Shown here piece after piece: positions 6,923 to 15,274 of a DNA stretch of 64,000 bases. Every line of letters begins with the position of its first letter. The first letter of the stretch is position 1. The DNA is from DASYGT01 sp035999365 (GTDB lineage Bacteria > Actinomycetota > Actinomycetes > Mycobacteriales > Jatrophihabitantaceae), in NCBI GenBank assembly GCA_035999365.1, contig DASYGT010000030.1, positions 1-64,000 of the forward strand. Reading direction: 5' to 3'. Below the pieces are notes generated by a model, which saw only the letters and a program-made list of their open reading frames with translations, did no database searches and was not told where the DNA came from. The translations under genes and the position numbers were made by a program.

Positions 6923-8593
6923 TCAGACGGCGACGCGCAGTACCTCGGCCAGGGAGGTCTCACCGGCGAGCGCCTTGCGCAACCCGTCGACCCGCAGCAT
7001 CTGCATCCCCTCGGCGATGGCAGCTCGCTGCACCTCGTGGGCGGAGGCACGCTCGACCGTGAGCCGCTCGATCTCCTCAGTCACCGGCATCACTTCGTGC
7101 AGCGCCACGCGCCCGCGGTACCCGGTGTTCGAACACGACCGGCACCCCACCGGACGCCAGAGTTCCGACGGCGCCTCGACGGTCTCGTACGGCCAGCGGG
7201 CCCCGGTGAGGTCGGTGCGCGTCGGGGAGTAGGACTCCTTGCACCACGCACACAGCCGCCGTGCGAGCCGTTGCGCCATGACGCAGTCGACCGAGCTGCC
7301 GACCAGGAACGGTTCGATACCCATCTCGACCAGCCGCGTGACAGCCGAGGGCGCGTCGTTCGTGTGCAGCGTCGACAGGACGAGGTGGCCGGTGAGCGCC
7401 GCCTCGACCGCGAGCTGCGCCGTCACCCGGTCGCGGATCTCACCGATCAGGACGATGTCGGGGTCGGCCCGCAGGATCGCCGGAAGCACCGCGGCGAACG
7501 TGAGCCCGGCCTTCTGGTTCACCTGGACCTGATTCACTCCCTGCACGCGGTACTCGACCGGATCCTCGACCGTGATGATGTTCAATTCGGGGTTGCTGAT
7601 CTCGGCCAGGGTTGCGTACAGCGTGGTCGACTTCCCGGAACCCGTGGGACCGGTGACGAGCAGCATGCCGTGCGGCTTGTGGAACGCAGCCGAGAACTTC
7701 GCATAGTTGTCCTCGGTGAAGCCGAGGCGTTTCAGGTCGAGATCGATGCCGCCGGTGTCGAGAACGCGCAGCACGATCTTCTCGCCCCATACGGTCGGCA
7801 GCGTCGCGACGCGCAGGTCGACGCTTCGGCCGCCGAGTTCGACGGTGATGCGGCCGTTCTGCGGCACCCGGCGTTCGGTGATGTCGACGCTAGCCATGAT
7901 CTTGAGACGGCTGATCAGAGCCGACTGCACCGCGCGGGGAACGGTGTCGACCTCGTGGAGCACGCCGTCGATGCGGTAACGCACGCGAAGGTCGGACTCG
8001 GTCGGCTCGATGTGCAGGTCGGAGGCTCGGTTGTCGATCGCCTGCTCGATCAAGGCGTTGGCGTACCGCACGATCGGGGCGTCCTCGTTGACGGCATCCA
8101 GCGTGTTGAGGGCCGGCACATCCTCGACAGCCAGGCTCGCCGCGACGTCGTCCAGATCGTTCTCGGCACGTTGGAACCGATCGATCGCCTTGTTCAGCTC
8201 GTCCCGCGCCACGACGACCGGACGTACGACCAACCCGGTGGCCGCCCGAATGTCGTCGATCGCGAGCACGTCACCGGGGTCCGACACCGCCACGATGATC
8301 TCGTCGTCGTCGATGGCGATGCCGAGCACGCGGTGCCGCCGCGACAGCGCGACGGGGATCTTCGCAGCAGCCGCAAGGTCGATGGGGTAGCCGACGATGT
8401 CGACGCTCTTGAGTCCGTAGGCCTCGGCCAGCGCCTCCGCGAGCTCGATCTCGGTGACGATGCCGTCGCCGACCAGCACATCGCGCAGGGGGCGGCCGGA
8501 TTCCTCGGCGAGATCGACGGCGTTGTCGAGCGCGCCGGCGCTCAGCCCGCGCGCGCGCAGAGCAGCGACTACCTGACCCGTGGCCTGGTACAT
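6923..8593 (-). CDS. pilB: Pilus assembly ATPase PilB (GspE/PulE family)
   Basis: 556 aa from the ATG at 8593, preceded by AAGGG; a TTG two codons further upstream is less likely. An N-terminal MshEN/GspE-N region (about residues 1-150, with a GRPLRDVLV pattern) is followed by the ATPase: Walker A VTGPTGSGKST (about 311-321), Asp box TVEDPVEYR, Walker B DIVLIGEIRD and His box LSTLHTNDAPSA. The CxxC...CxxC zinc site typical of PilB/GspE is present (LCAWCKE and GCRSCSN). It powers pilin polymerisation from the cytoplasmic face. It is the first gene of the locus. Confidence 0.93.
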   Translation of the reverse strand: MYQATGQVVAALRARGLSAGALDNAVDLAEESGRPLRDVLVGDGIVTEIELAEALAEAYGLKSVDIVGYPIDLAAAAKIPVALSRRHRVLGIAIDDDEIIVAVSDPGDVLAIDDIRAATGLVVRPVVVARDELNKAIDRFQRAENDLDDVAASLAVEDVPALNTLDAVNEDAPIVRYANALIEQAIDNRASDLHIEPTESDLRVRYRIDGVLHEVDTVPRAVQSALISRLKIMASVDITERRVPQNGRITVELGGRSVDLRVATLPTVWGEKIVLRVLDTGGIDLDLKRLGFTEDNYAKFSAAFHKPHGMLLVTGPTGSGKSTTLYATLAEISNPELNIITVEDPVEYRVQGVNQVQVNQKAGLTFAAVLPAILRADPDIVLIGEIRDRVTAQLAVEAALTGHLVLSTLHTNDAPSAVTRLVEMGIEPFLVGSSVDCVMAQRLARRLCAWCKESYSPTRTDLTGARWPYETVEAPSELWRPVGCRSCSNTGYRGRVALHEVMPVTEEIERLTVERASAHEVQRAAIAEGMQMLRVDGLRKALAGETSLAEVLRVAV

Positions 8594-8671
8594 CGGCAAC
8601 CCTTCTACCCGACGTGAGATCGGCGTAAGAGCGAGGGTAACCGGATCATGCGATCAATGGCGACGAACGCG

Positions 8672-8687
8672 GCCGCCGCGCGGCGGC
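8672..8687 (-). terminator. GC palindrome after the CBS-domain gene
   Basis: A perfect 16-bp palindrome (GCCGCCGC and its complement) lies 14 nt after the stop codon of the CBS-domain gene, between it and pilB. It could form a hairpin but has no loop of its own and no U-tract, so a terminator role is weakly supported. The rest of the 108-bp gap (8594-8701) shows nothing else recognisable. Confidence 0.25.
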
Positions 8688-8701
8688 ACGCTCAGCCCTG
8701 A

Positions 8702-9127
8702 TCAGCCCGTGATGTATTGCTCCAGCTGGCCACGATCCTGTTCAAGCTGCTGGATCCGGCTGAGCACCACGTCGCCGATGCTGACGATGCCGACCAGCCC
8801 TCCGTCCGAGATGACGGGCATGTGGCGGATTCGGCGTTCGGTCATCGTCGCCGCGACACTGTCGACCGAGTCCTGCGGATCGCACGAGACCACGTCGGTC
8901 GTCATGATGTCGGCGACGGTCAGTTCGAGGATCGCGGCGCCGCGTTCGGCCAGGCGGCGCACCACGTCCCGCTCCGACACGATCCCCGCGACGGTGTCGC
9001 CGTTTGCCACGACCAGCGCCCCGACCTTGTGATCGGCAAGCTGGCTCACCAGGGCGGTAACCGCGTCCGACGGCGAGATCGTGACGACCGTCGAGCCCTT
9101 GTGTCGCAGGATGTCGGAGATCTTCAT
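8702..9127 (-). CDS. Tandem CBS-domain protein
   Basis: 141 aa starting MKISDILRHKG at 9127, with GAGGTGG as ribosome binding site; the frame is open further upstream, but that part has no domain. It consists of two CBS motifs (about residues 8-65 and 72-130), with the signatures GIVSERDVVRRLAERG and IRHMPVISDGGLVGIVSIGDVV. Stand-alone proteins of this kind bind adenine nucleotides as dimers; many actinobacterial ones are annotated as hypoxic-response-like or IMP-dehydrogenase-like CBS proteins. The target is unknown. It is transcribed away from the accD operon, with a 134-bp divergent gap. Confidence 0.88.
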   Translation of the reverse strand: MKISDILRHKGSTVVTISPSDAVTALVSQLADHKVGALVVANGDTVAGIVSERDVVRRLAERGAAILELTVADIMTTDVVSCDPQDSVDSVAATMTERRIRHMPVISDGGLVGIVSIGDVVLSRIQQLEQDRGQLEQYITG

Positions 9128-9247
9128 CGCCCACCTCGTCTTCTCGCCGTATTCGCGCCTACCCGGAACCTTGCCGCACTCGGCACCCGGGGCGCCAGTT
9201 GTCCGAGAGGTTGCGCACTCCACGGGGCCACGATTTCTTCCGCCGAT

Positions 9248-9253
9248 TAGGCT
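9248..9253 (+). promoter_or_regulatory. Leaderless-type -10 box before accD
   Basis: TAGGCT ends 8 nt before the accD ATG. It fits the TAnnnT-6/7/8-start pattern seen at fifteen genes of this window, so the mRNA probably begins at or near the start codon. No convincing -35 is visible 17 bp upstream. Confidence 0.5.
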
Positions 9254-9261
9254 TCCTGGTC

Positions 9262-10866
9262 ATGGCAGCAGAGCCCACTGGGAGCCTCGAACCGGCCGAC
9301 CTCGATCCGCACACCACGGCGGGCAAGCTCGCCGAGCTCGAGCGGCGCTACGACGAAGCGGTCCACGCCGGGTCGGCACGAGCCGTCGAGAAGCAGCACG
9401 CCAAGGGCAAGAAGACCGCGCGCGAGCGGGTCGAGGCGCTGCTGGACGAAGGGTCGTTCATCGAGCTCGACGAGCTGGCACGGCACCGCTCGACCACCTT
9501 CGGTATGGAGAAGAGCCGCCCACTCGGCGACGGCGTGGTCACCGGCTACGGCACGGTCGACGGGCGGCCGGTGTGTGTGTTCAGTCAGGACGTCACGGTG
9601 TTCGGCGGTGCCCTCGGGGAGGTGTACGGCGAGAAGATCGTCAAAGTCCTCGACTTCGCGATGAAGACCGGGTGCCCCGTCGTCGGCATCAACGAAGGCG
9701 GCGGCGCGCGCATCCAGGAGGGCGTGGTCTCGCTCGGTCTGTACGGCGAGATCTTCTACCGCACCGTTCGCGCTTCGGGCGTCATCCCGCAGATCTCGCT
9801 GATCATGGGCGCAGCGGCCGGCGGGCACGTGTACTCCCCCGCGCTCACCGACTTCATCGTGATGGTCGACAAGACATCGCAGATGTTCATCACCGGCCCG
9901 GACGTCGTCAAGACAGTAACGGGTGAAGAGGTCACGCTCGAGGAACTCGGCGGCGCCCGCACGCACAACACCACGAGCGGCAACTCGCACTACCTCGCCT
10001 CCGACGAGGACGACGCCATCAACTACGTCAAGGCGCTGCTGTCCTACCTGCCGAGCAACAACCTTGACCCGCTGCCGATGTTCGACAGCGACGCATCGAC
10101 GGACGTAGAGCCCGAGGACATGTTCCTCGACACGTTCATCCCGGACTCTGCCAACCAGCCATACGACATGCACGACATCATCGAGCACCTGCTTGATGAC
10201 GGCGATTTTCTCGAGGTCCATCCACTGTTCGCGCAGAACATCATCGTGGGCTTCGGCCGCATCGACGGTCAGCCCGTGGGTGTGGTTGCCAACCAGCCGA
10301 TGCACTTCGCCGGCTGCCTCGACATCGATGCCTCCGAGAAGGCAGCGCGCTTCGTGCGGACCTGCGATGCGTTCAACGTCCCGATCCTCACCCTGGTGGA
10401 CGTGCCCGGGTTCCTGCCCGGCGTCGGTCAGGAGCACGCGGGAATCATCCGGCGCGGCGCGAAGCTGATCTATGCCTACTGCGAGGCCACCGTCCCGAAG
10501 ATCACGGTCATCACACGCAAGGCGTTCGGCGGTGCCTATGACGTCATGGGCTCCAAACACCTCGGCGCCGACATCAACGTTGCGTGGCCGACCGCGCAGA
10601 TCGCGGTCATGGGCGCTCAAGGCGCAGTCAACATCCTGCATCGCCGCGCGCTGGCAAAGGCCGACGATCCCGAGGCCCTGCGAGCCAAGGTGGTCACCGA
10701 ATACGAAGACACCCTCATCAATCCCTACATCGCGGCCGAGCGGGGCTACATCGACTCGGTCATCCCGCCGTCGCACACCCGTGCCTACGTCGTGAAGGCG
10801 CTACGCATGCTGCGTAACAAGCGCGAGTCTCTTCCGCCGAAGAAGCACGGCAACATCCCGCTATGA
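9262..10866 (+). CDS. accD: Acyl-CoA (propionyl-CoA) carboxylase carboxyltransferase beta subunit
   Basis: 534 aa, the usual length of AccD5/PccB. The ATG at 9262 is preferred over an upstream in-frame TTG because it fits the -10 spacing and the family's N-terminus. Both crotonase-like halves are present. The N-terminal oxyanion loop is GAAAGGHVYSP, and the C-terminal one is in RKAFGGAYDVMGSKHLG; KTARERVEALLDEGSF is the classic beginning. It transfers carboxyl from biotin-BCCP to propionyl/acetyl-CoA, giving methylmalonyl- or malonyl-CoA. Partners are the overlapping accE and probably the alpha subunit at 22977. Methylmalonyl-CoA could then feed MutAB at 34-38 kb. Confidence 0.93.
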   Translation: MAAEPTGSLEPADLDPHTTAGKLAELERRYDEAVHAGSARAVEKQHAKGKKTARERVEALLDEGSFIELDELARHRSTTFGMEKSRPLGDGVVTGYGTVDGRPVCVFSQDVTVFGGALGEVYGEKIVKVLDFAMKTGCPVVGINEGGGARIQEGVVSLGLYGEIFYRTVRASGVIPQISLIMGAAAGGHVYSPALTDFIVMVDKTSQMFITGPDVVKTVTGEEVTLEELGGARTHNTTSGNSHYLASDEDDAINYVKALLSYLPSNNLDPLPMFDSDASTDVEPEDMFLDTFIPDSANQPYDMHDIIEHLLDDGDFLEVHPLFAQNIIVGFGRIDGQPVGVVANQPMHFAGCLDIDASEKAARFVRTCDAFNVPILTLVDVPGFLPGVGQEHAGIIRRGAKLIYAYCEATVPKITVITRKAFGGAYDVMGSKHLGADINVAWPTAQIAVMGAQGAVNILHRRALAKADDPEALRAKVVTEYEDTLINPYIAAERGYIDSVIPPSHTRAYVVKALRMLRNKRESLPPKKHGNIPL

Positions 10867-11084
10867 GCACTACCGACGAGGCGCAGCAGCCGGCTCTGCG
10901 GATCGTCCGCGGGAATCCGACACCGGAGGAGATCGCGGTTCTCACCGCGGTCGTCGCTGCAGCAGCCGCGTCACCCTCCGAGCAGGCGTCCGAGACACAG
11001 CGCGGGCGCTGGAACGACCCCCGGCACGCTCACCGCCGCCCGCTGCTTCCGGGCCCCGGAGCCTGGCGAGCAGCCGAGCGTTAG
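10863..11084 (+). CDS. accE: Acyl-CoA carboxylase epsilon subunit
   Basis: 73 aa, overlapping the accD stop (ATGA). It contains the epsilon-family motif RGNPTPEEIAVLTAVV near residue 16, followed by an Ala-rich linker and the Trp-containing tail (GRWNDP, GAWRAAER). These small actinobacterial proteins bind and activate AccD hexamers and bring AccA together with AccD. This is one of two epsilon genes here; each overlaps its own accD, which implies specific pairing. Confidence 0.88.
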   Translation: MSTTDEAQQPALRIVRGNPTPEEIAVLTAVVAAAAASPSEQASETQRGRWNDPRHAHRRPLLPGPGAWRAAER

Positions 11085-11093
11085 GCACCCATC

Positions 11094-12338
11094 ATGGCGT
11101 CGCAGCCCCGGGATCCGCAGGACATCGAGTGGCTCGATCTGGGGCCGCCCGATCGGGATGCTGCCGGCGCGCCCCGCCGGAGGCCGCGCCCGCTGCGCAG
11201 GAGCCTGATCATCGGTGTCGCGGCGGTTGCGCTCGTGATCGCGATCGGGGTGGGTACGGCGGCGGTGCTGACCGGTCACCACGCCCGCCATCACGTGGCG
11301 GCGTCGACGGCTCCGACGGGCTCGACCCCGGTGCCGTTCACCAGCGACAACGCCGGCGCCGAAGTCACCGCGACGGCAGCCCCGCGGTCCGGACCGCCCC
11401 AGGTGACAACGGTGGGACACCGGTTGCTCGGCGTCACGGACGGCTGGAACCTGTTCCTGCGCGGCGACAACGACATCGTCCGGGTCCAGCTCGCCGCCGG
11501 CCGGGTGACCGTCACCCCGGCGCCCACATTGGGGTCAGGGGGCGGGGTCTCGTTCCTCGTCACCCGCAGCCGTGCTTTCGTCCTGCCCTCCGATTTCGTT
11601 CCCGGTTTCATGGTGGCCGACGGCGCCGCAGCGGCTGACCTTCCGGGCAACCTGTCGACCGGCGGCAACGTCTACCCGGGCCCTGTCGACGGCGAGTTCT
11701 GGCAGCAGGTGGCCTCCGCCGACACGACCTCGGCCTTCGAACTCCTCGACTCGGCCGGTCGCGATCTGCACCGGGCGATCACCATCCCCCAGACCATGCC
11801 GGGCCCGGCCACCGCCGACGGATCGGGTTACCTCATCGTCCAGGGAGTCAGTGGAAGTTACGAGGCCCGCCCAGGCCTGCTGCGCCGGATCACGACGGGC
11901 CAGGTCACGGCGGTCGGACCCACCGAGTGGCTCGTCGAGGAATGTGACGACGTCGGGCAGTGCAGCAACGTCGTCGTCGACAAGGTCACCCTGCAGCGCC
12001 AGGTGGTCGGGCCGACCGTCAGTCCCGGCGCGTTGGCCATGGGAGCGGTGTCGCCGAACGGATCGCTCGCCGCCGTGATACGACCGTCGCCTCAACGGCG
12101 CTTCGCGGTCAATCTCATCGAGCTCGCGACCGGCGCCGAGCACACCGTGTTGGACATCTCGGACGGGGTGTTCAGCGACCAGATGATGGCGTGGTCTCCG
12201 GACGGCAAGTGGCTCTTCGTCATCGGCGAGGCCGGCGCGGTTCAGATCATCAACAGCGCGACCCTGCAGCACGTCAGCCTGGGCGTTCAGTTGCCCGTGT
12301 CGATGCAGCTCACCGTTCGCCCGGCACAGCCGCGCTGA
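11094..12338 (+). CDS. Membrane-anchored protein with beta-propeller-like exterior, unknown function
   Basis: 414 aa. The cytoplasmic N-terminus (about 36 residues, Arg/Pro-rich) is followed by one membrane helix (LIIGVAAVALVIAIGVGTAAV, about 40-60). A long extracytoplasmic part follows, with WD40/TolB-like segments; the clearest is AWSPDGKWLFVIGEAG near the C-terminus, with MGAVSPNGSLAAVI before it. A cysteine pair lies in VEECDDVGQC. I do not recognise the family. It follows accE by 9 nt and is probably cotranscribed, and it ends directly against the convergent enoyl-CoA hydratase gene with no bases between the stops. Confidence 0.8.
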   Translation: MASQPRDPQDIEWLDLGPPDRDAAGAPRRRPRPLRRSLIIGVAAVALVIAIGVGTAAVLTGHHARHHVAASTAPTGSTPVPFTSDNAGAEVTATAAPRSGPPQVTTVGHRLLGVTDGWNLFLRGDNDIVRVQLAAGRVTVTPAPTLGSGGGVSFLVTRSRAFVLPSDFVPGFMVADGAAAADLPGNLSTGGNVYPGPVDGEFWQQVASADTTSAFELLDSAGRDLHRAITIPQTMPGPATADGSGYLIVQGVSGSYEARPGLLRRITTGQVTAVGPTEWLVEECDDVGQCSNVVVDKVTLQRQVVGPTVSPGALAMGAVSPNGSLAAVIRPSPQRRFAVNLIELATGAEHTVLDISDGVFSDQMMAWSPDGKWLFVIGEAGAVQIINSATLQHVSLGVQLPVSMQLTVRPAQPR

Positions 12339-13127
12339 TCAGCGGCCGCGGAACGTCGCCCTGCCAGGTCCGTCGCGCAAGAACGATGCCACCGCGTCCT
12401 TCAGGTCGGCAGTGCCGAACAGGGTTCCGCTCACCGACGGTGTGAGCTCGTCGGCGGCCCGCACACCGCGCTCCACCTGCTCGCGCACGATTGCCTTCGT
12501 CGCGGCGTGAGCCAGGGTCGGCCCGTCGGCGAGTCGCCGCGCGACATCGAGGGCCGCTGCCGCGAAGCCCTCATCGGGCAACACCCTGTTCACCACGTTC
12601 CACCGTTCGAGCGTCGCGGCGTCGTACAGGTCACCGGTGTAGACGAGTTCCCTTGCCCTCGCCGGCCCGGCGCGTGATGCGAGCCGCTGGGGGCCACCCA
12701 TCGACGGCGTAAGGCCGACGACGTTCTCTACGAGCCCGAAGCGCGCAGACTCAGCGGCGAGCAGCAGGTCACACGCGAGGCTGATCTCGAACGCCGCCGT
12801 GAGGCACAACGCATGCGCGGCGAAGACTGTCGGAATCGGCAGGTCCTCGATCGAGTGGACGACGTGGAACCAGTCCCGCCACAGCTGCGCGGCTGAATCA
12901 GCACCCAGCGACTCGAAGACATGCACGTCCACACCGGCCGACACTGCTCGGCCGTCCGCACGGATCAGCATCGCCCGCGCATCGGATTCCGCGACGGCTA
13001 CCACCGACTCGCGGACACCGGCCATCATCTCCGCATCGACGAGGTTCAGCGGTGGGCTGTCCAGCGTGATTACGGCGAGCGGTCCGTCGCGCTCGAGACG
13101 GACGGGTGACGACGGCGCAGGCGACAT
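12339..13127 (-). CDS. Enoyl-CoA hydratase/isomerase family protein
   Basis: 262 aa, typical for the crotonase superfamily. The CoA-binding and oxyanion-hole regions are recognisable (LNLVDAEMM; FAAHALCLTAAFEISLACDLL), and both acidic residues of classical hydratases appear to be kept: Glu in AAFEISLA and Glu in GLVENVVGLTPSMGG. Probable reaction: hydration of 2-enoyl-CoA in fatty-acid or branched-chain breakdown; isomerase activity cannot be excluded. It has its own leaderless-type promoter and does not share an operon with the dehydrogenases nearby. Confidence 0.87.
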   Translation of the reverse strand: MSPAPSSPVRLERDGPLAVITLDSPPLNLVDAEMMAGVRESVVAVAESDARAMLIRADGRAVSAGVDVHVFESLGADSAAQLWRDWFHVVHSIEDLPIPTVFAAHALCLTAAFEISLACDLLLAAESARFGLVENVVGLTPSMGGPQRLASRAGPARARELVYTGDLYDAATLERWNVVNRVLPDEGFAAAALDVARRLADGPTLAHAATKAIVREQVERGVRAADELTPSVSGTLFGTADLKDAVASFLRDGPGRATFRGR

Positions 13128-13133
13128 GGAGGC

Positions 13134-13139
13134 AGGCTA
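13134..13139 (-). promoter_or_regulatory. Leaderless-type -10 box before the enoyl-CoA hydratase gene
   Basis: On the minus strand TAGCCT ends 6 nt before the ATG at 13127. The intervening GCCTCC is not a ribosome binding site, which agrees with a leaderless mRNA. Confidence 0.45.
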
Positions 13140-13148
13140 GCGCTGCGC

Positions 13149-13937
13149 TCAGTGCGGGATCGGTGCCCCGGCCGCCGCAGCGCATCCGCAGTCGCCCGGC
13201 TCCATCGGCAGTGCGTCGATAGTGGTGACGAGCAGTTCGCGCAGGCGCGGCAGGTTGAGCGCGAACGCTGCGAGCACCTCGGCGTGACTCACTCCCTCCC
13301 CGGCCTCGACGCCCGCATCGAGATCGGTCACCAGTGCGAGCGTGAGGTAGCACAGGCCGAGTTCACGGGCCAGGCTCGCCTCCGGCATCGCCGTCATGCC
13401 GATGATGCGCCAACCATTGCGCTGAAACTCCTGCGATTCGGCACGCGAGGAGAACCGTGGACCGTTGACGACCACGAGCGTCCCGCCATCCGTCGTGGCC
13501 GGGCTCGAGCCGACAGCAGCGGCACGCATGTCACGGCAGTACGGATCAGCGAAGCCGGCATGGCCGACGCCATGACCCGACCCGAAGAACGTGTGCTGCC
13601 GTCCCGAGGTGCGATCCACGATCTGGTCCGGAACGACGAGATCGCCCGCACGATGGTCGGTGGTCAGCGACCCGACGGCCGAGAGCGCAACGACCTGCCG
13701 CACGCCGAGCGAGCGCAGGGCCCAGAGGTTCGCCTGGTACGGCACCACGTGGGGCGCGAAGCGATGCTCGGCACCGTGCCGGGGCAGGAAGGCGACCTCG
13801 CGGCCGGCCAACGCCCCCAGGGTGATCGCATCACTGGGCGCCCCGTACGGCGTGTCGACCGACTCGTGGCGCGCATTGTCGAGCAATGAGTAGAAGCCGG
13901 ATCCGCCGATCACTCCGACCACCGCTCCAGATGCCAT
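13149..13937 (-). CDS. mtnP: S-methyl-5'-thioadenosine phosphorylase (purine phosphorylase family 2)
   Basis: 262 aa from the ATG at 13937; the longer upstream frame has no family resemblance. Motifs: phosphate loop GVIGGSGFYSL, PRHGAEHR, GPRFSSRAESQEF, the Met-containing GMTAMPEASLARELGLCY, and LVTDLDAG, whose TDxD favours 6-aminopurine substrates. It splits methylthioadenosine from polyamine or SAM metabolism into adenine and methylthioribose-1-phosphate. The C-terminus has a small cysteine cluster (DCGCAAAAG) of unknown use. It is separate from the PNP gene at 38908, which belongs to the related inosine/guanosine group. Confidence 0.88.
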   Translation of the reverse strand: MASGAVVGVIGGSGFYSLLDNARHESVDTPYGAPSDAITLGALAGREVAFLPRHGAEHRFAPHVVPYQANLWALRSLGVRQVVALSAVGSLTTDHRAGDLVVPDQIVDRTSGRQHTFFGSGHGVGHAGFADPYCRDMRAAAVGSSPATTDGGTLVVVNGPRFSSRAESQEFQRNGWRIIGMTAMPEASLARELGLCYLTLALVTDLDAGVEAGEGVSHAEVLAAFALNLPRLRELLVTTIDALPMEPGDCGCAAAAGAPIPH

Positions 13938-13943
13938 GCGCTG

Positions 13944-13949
13944 ACGGTA
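13944..13949 (-). promoter_or_regulatory. Leaderless-type -10 box before mtnP
   Basis: TACCGT on the minus strand ends 6 nt before the ATG at 13937. This spacing supports the chosen start over the longer open frame. Confidence 0.5.
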
Positions 13950-13995
13950 CTGACCTTCGATTTGCGCGTTCGCCCGACTACGCCAAGATGTACGT

Positions 13996-14036
13996 GAAAC
14001 CGGAGCGCGGGCACCCCCGATCTGCGCTCCGGTTTC
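13996..14036. repeat. 13-bp perfect inverted repeat in the mtnP / acyl-CoA dehydrogenase divergent region
   Basis: Arms GAAACCGGAGCGC and GCGCTCCGGTTTC are perfectly complementary around a 15-nt spacer. It lies between two divergent genes, so it is not a normal terminator position. It may be a regulator binding site with two half-sites or a cruciform/hairpin element. If RNA, it would be in the 5' part of either transcript only if that transcript starts well upstream. Confidence 0.45.
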
Positions 14037-14075
14037 GCTCGTTCTCACCGAACCCCAACCTGCCGCTGGTAAAAA

Positions 14076-14090
14076 GGTCGTTAACCGACC
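14076..14090. promoter_or_regulatory. Possible operator upstream of acyl-CoA dehydrogenase
   Basis: GGTCG-TTAAC-CGACC, a short interrupted palindrome 25 nt before the ATG at 14116, in an AT-richer patch. The position suits a repressor site for the dehydrogenase gene. The arms are only 5 bp, so chance is not excluded. Confidence 0.3.
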
Positions 14091-14115
14091 AACGCAGTCA
14101 CGCAGGGAGCAGTTG

Positions 14116-15261
14116 ATGCAGCGCAACCACTACGAGCCGGAGCACGAGGCGTTTGCCGAGGCATTCCGGGCGTTCGTGGACAAGGAGATGGTCCCGGACT
14201 ACATGGAGTGGGAGCACGCGGGCATCATGCCGCGCGAGGTGTTCGCCAAGGCCGGCCGCAGTGGCTTCTTGGGCATGGCGGTTCCGGAGCAGTACGGCGG
14301 CGGCGGCGTCGATGACTTTCGCTTCAATCAGGTGCTCGCCGAGCAGGTCGCACTCGGTGGTGTCACCGCCGCCGGTCTCGGGATATCACTGCACAACGAC
14401 ACTTGCCTCCCCTACTTCCTCAGCTTCGCCACGGACGAGCAGAAGCAGCGCTGGCTGCCGGGCATCGCCAGCGGCGAGCTGATCACCGCTATCGGCATGA
14501 CCGAACCCGGCGCCGGTTCCGATCTCGCGGGCATCCGTACCAGCGCCAAGCGCGACGGCGGCGACTACATCGTCAATGGTGCGAAGACCTTCATCACCAA
14601 CGGGATCAACGCCGACCTGGTCGTGACGGCCGTACGCACCGGCGAAGACCGCCACAAGGGCATGTCACTGCTCATTCTCGAGCGAGGCATGCCCGGCTTC
14701 GAGCGTGGCCGCAACCTCGCCAAGCTCGGGCTGCACAGCCAGGACACCGCGGAACTGTCCTTCACCGACGTGCGCGTTCCCGTCGGGAACCGCCTCGGGG
14801 AGGAGGGCGAGGGCTTCGCCATGCTCACCCAGAAGCTGCCCCAAGAACGCATGTCGATCGCCGTGAACGGCATCTCCGAATCCCGCGCGGCGTTCGACGA
14901 GACACTGCGCTACGTCCAGGAGCGCAAGGCGTTCGGCACCACGATCGCGTCGTTCCAGAACACGAAGTACACGCTGGCCGAGATCGCGACCGAGATCGAC
15001 ATCGCGCAGGCGTTCGTCGACCAGTGTGTGCGATTGCTCAACGCCGGCGAGCTCAGCCCCGCGGATGCCGCGAAGGCCAAGTGGTGGTGCACCGAACTAC
15101 AGGGACGCGTCATCGACCAGTGCCTGCAGCTGCACGGTGGCTACGGCTACATGAGCGAGTACCCGATATCACGGCGGTACGCCGACGCGCGCGTCACTCG
15201 CATCTACGGCGGCACGACCGAGATCATGAAGGGCGTCATCAGCAAGTCGCTGGGCTTGTGA
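14116..15261 (+). CDS. Acyl-CoA dehydrogenase (long-chain/isovaleryl-type active site)
   Basis: 381 aa, flavoprotein of the ACAD fold. The ATG at 14116 has GGGAG upstream; a TTG one codon earlier is less likely. Signatures: FAD/CoA motif AIGMTEPGAGSDLAGI, the GAKTFITNG strand, and GGYGYMSEYPISRRYADARVTRIYGGTTEIMK at the C-terminus. In the last motif the residue used as base by medium/short-chain enzymes (Glu in xEGT) is Gly. A Glu in the PQERMSIAV helix is in the place used by long-chain and isovaleryl enzymes. It should oxidise a fatty or branched acyl-CoA and pass electrons to ETF. The substrate is undetermined. Confidence 0.9.
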   Translation: MQRNHYEPEHEAFAEAFRAFVDKEMVPDYMEWEHAGIMPREVFAKAGRSGFLGMAVPEQYGGGGVDDFRFNQVLAEQVALGGVTAAGLGISLHNDTCLPYFLSFATDEQKQRWLPGIASGELITAIGMTEPGAGSDLAGIRTSAKRDGGDYIVNGAKTFITNGINADLVVTAVRTGEDRHKGMSLLILERGMPGFERGRNLAKLGLHSQDTAELSFTDVRVPVGNRLGEEGEGFAMLTQKLPQERMSIAVNGISESRAAFDETLRYVQERKAFGTTIASFQNTKYTLAEIATEIDIAQAFVDQCVRLLNAGELSPADAAKAKWWCTELQGRVIDQCLQLHGGYGYMSEYPISRRYADARVTRIYGGTTEIMKGVISKSLGL

Positions 15262-15274
15262 CGAGCCTGCCCCG

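Noticed and set aside
1..8593. Interpretation of the pilus locus as a type II secretion or Tad system
   Set aside because: A PilT retraction ATPase with its AIRNLIREGK motif and a canonical long-helix pilin are present. Tad ATPase (CpaF), TadB/TadC and Flp pilins are absent.
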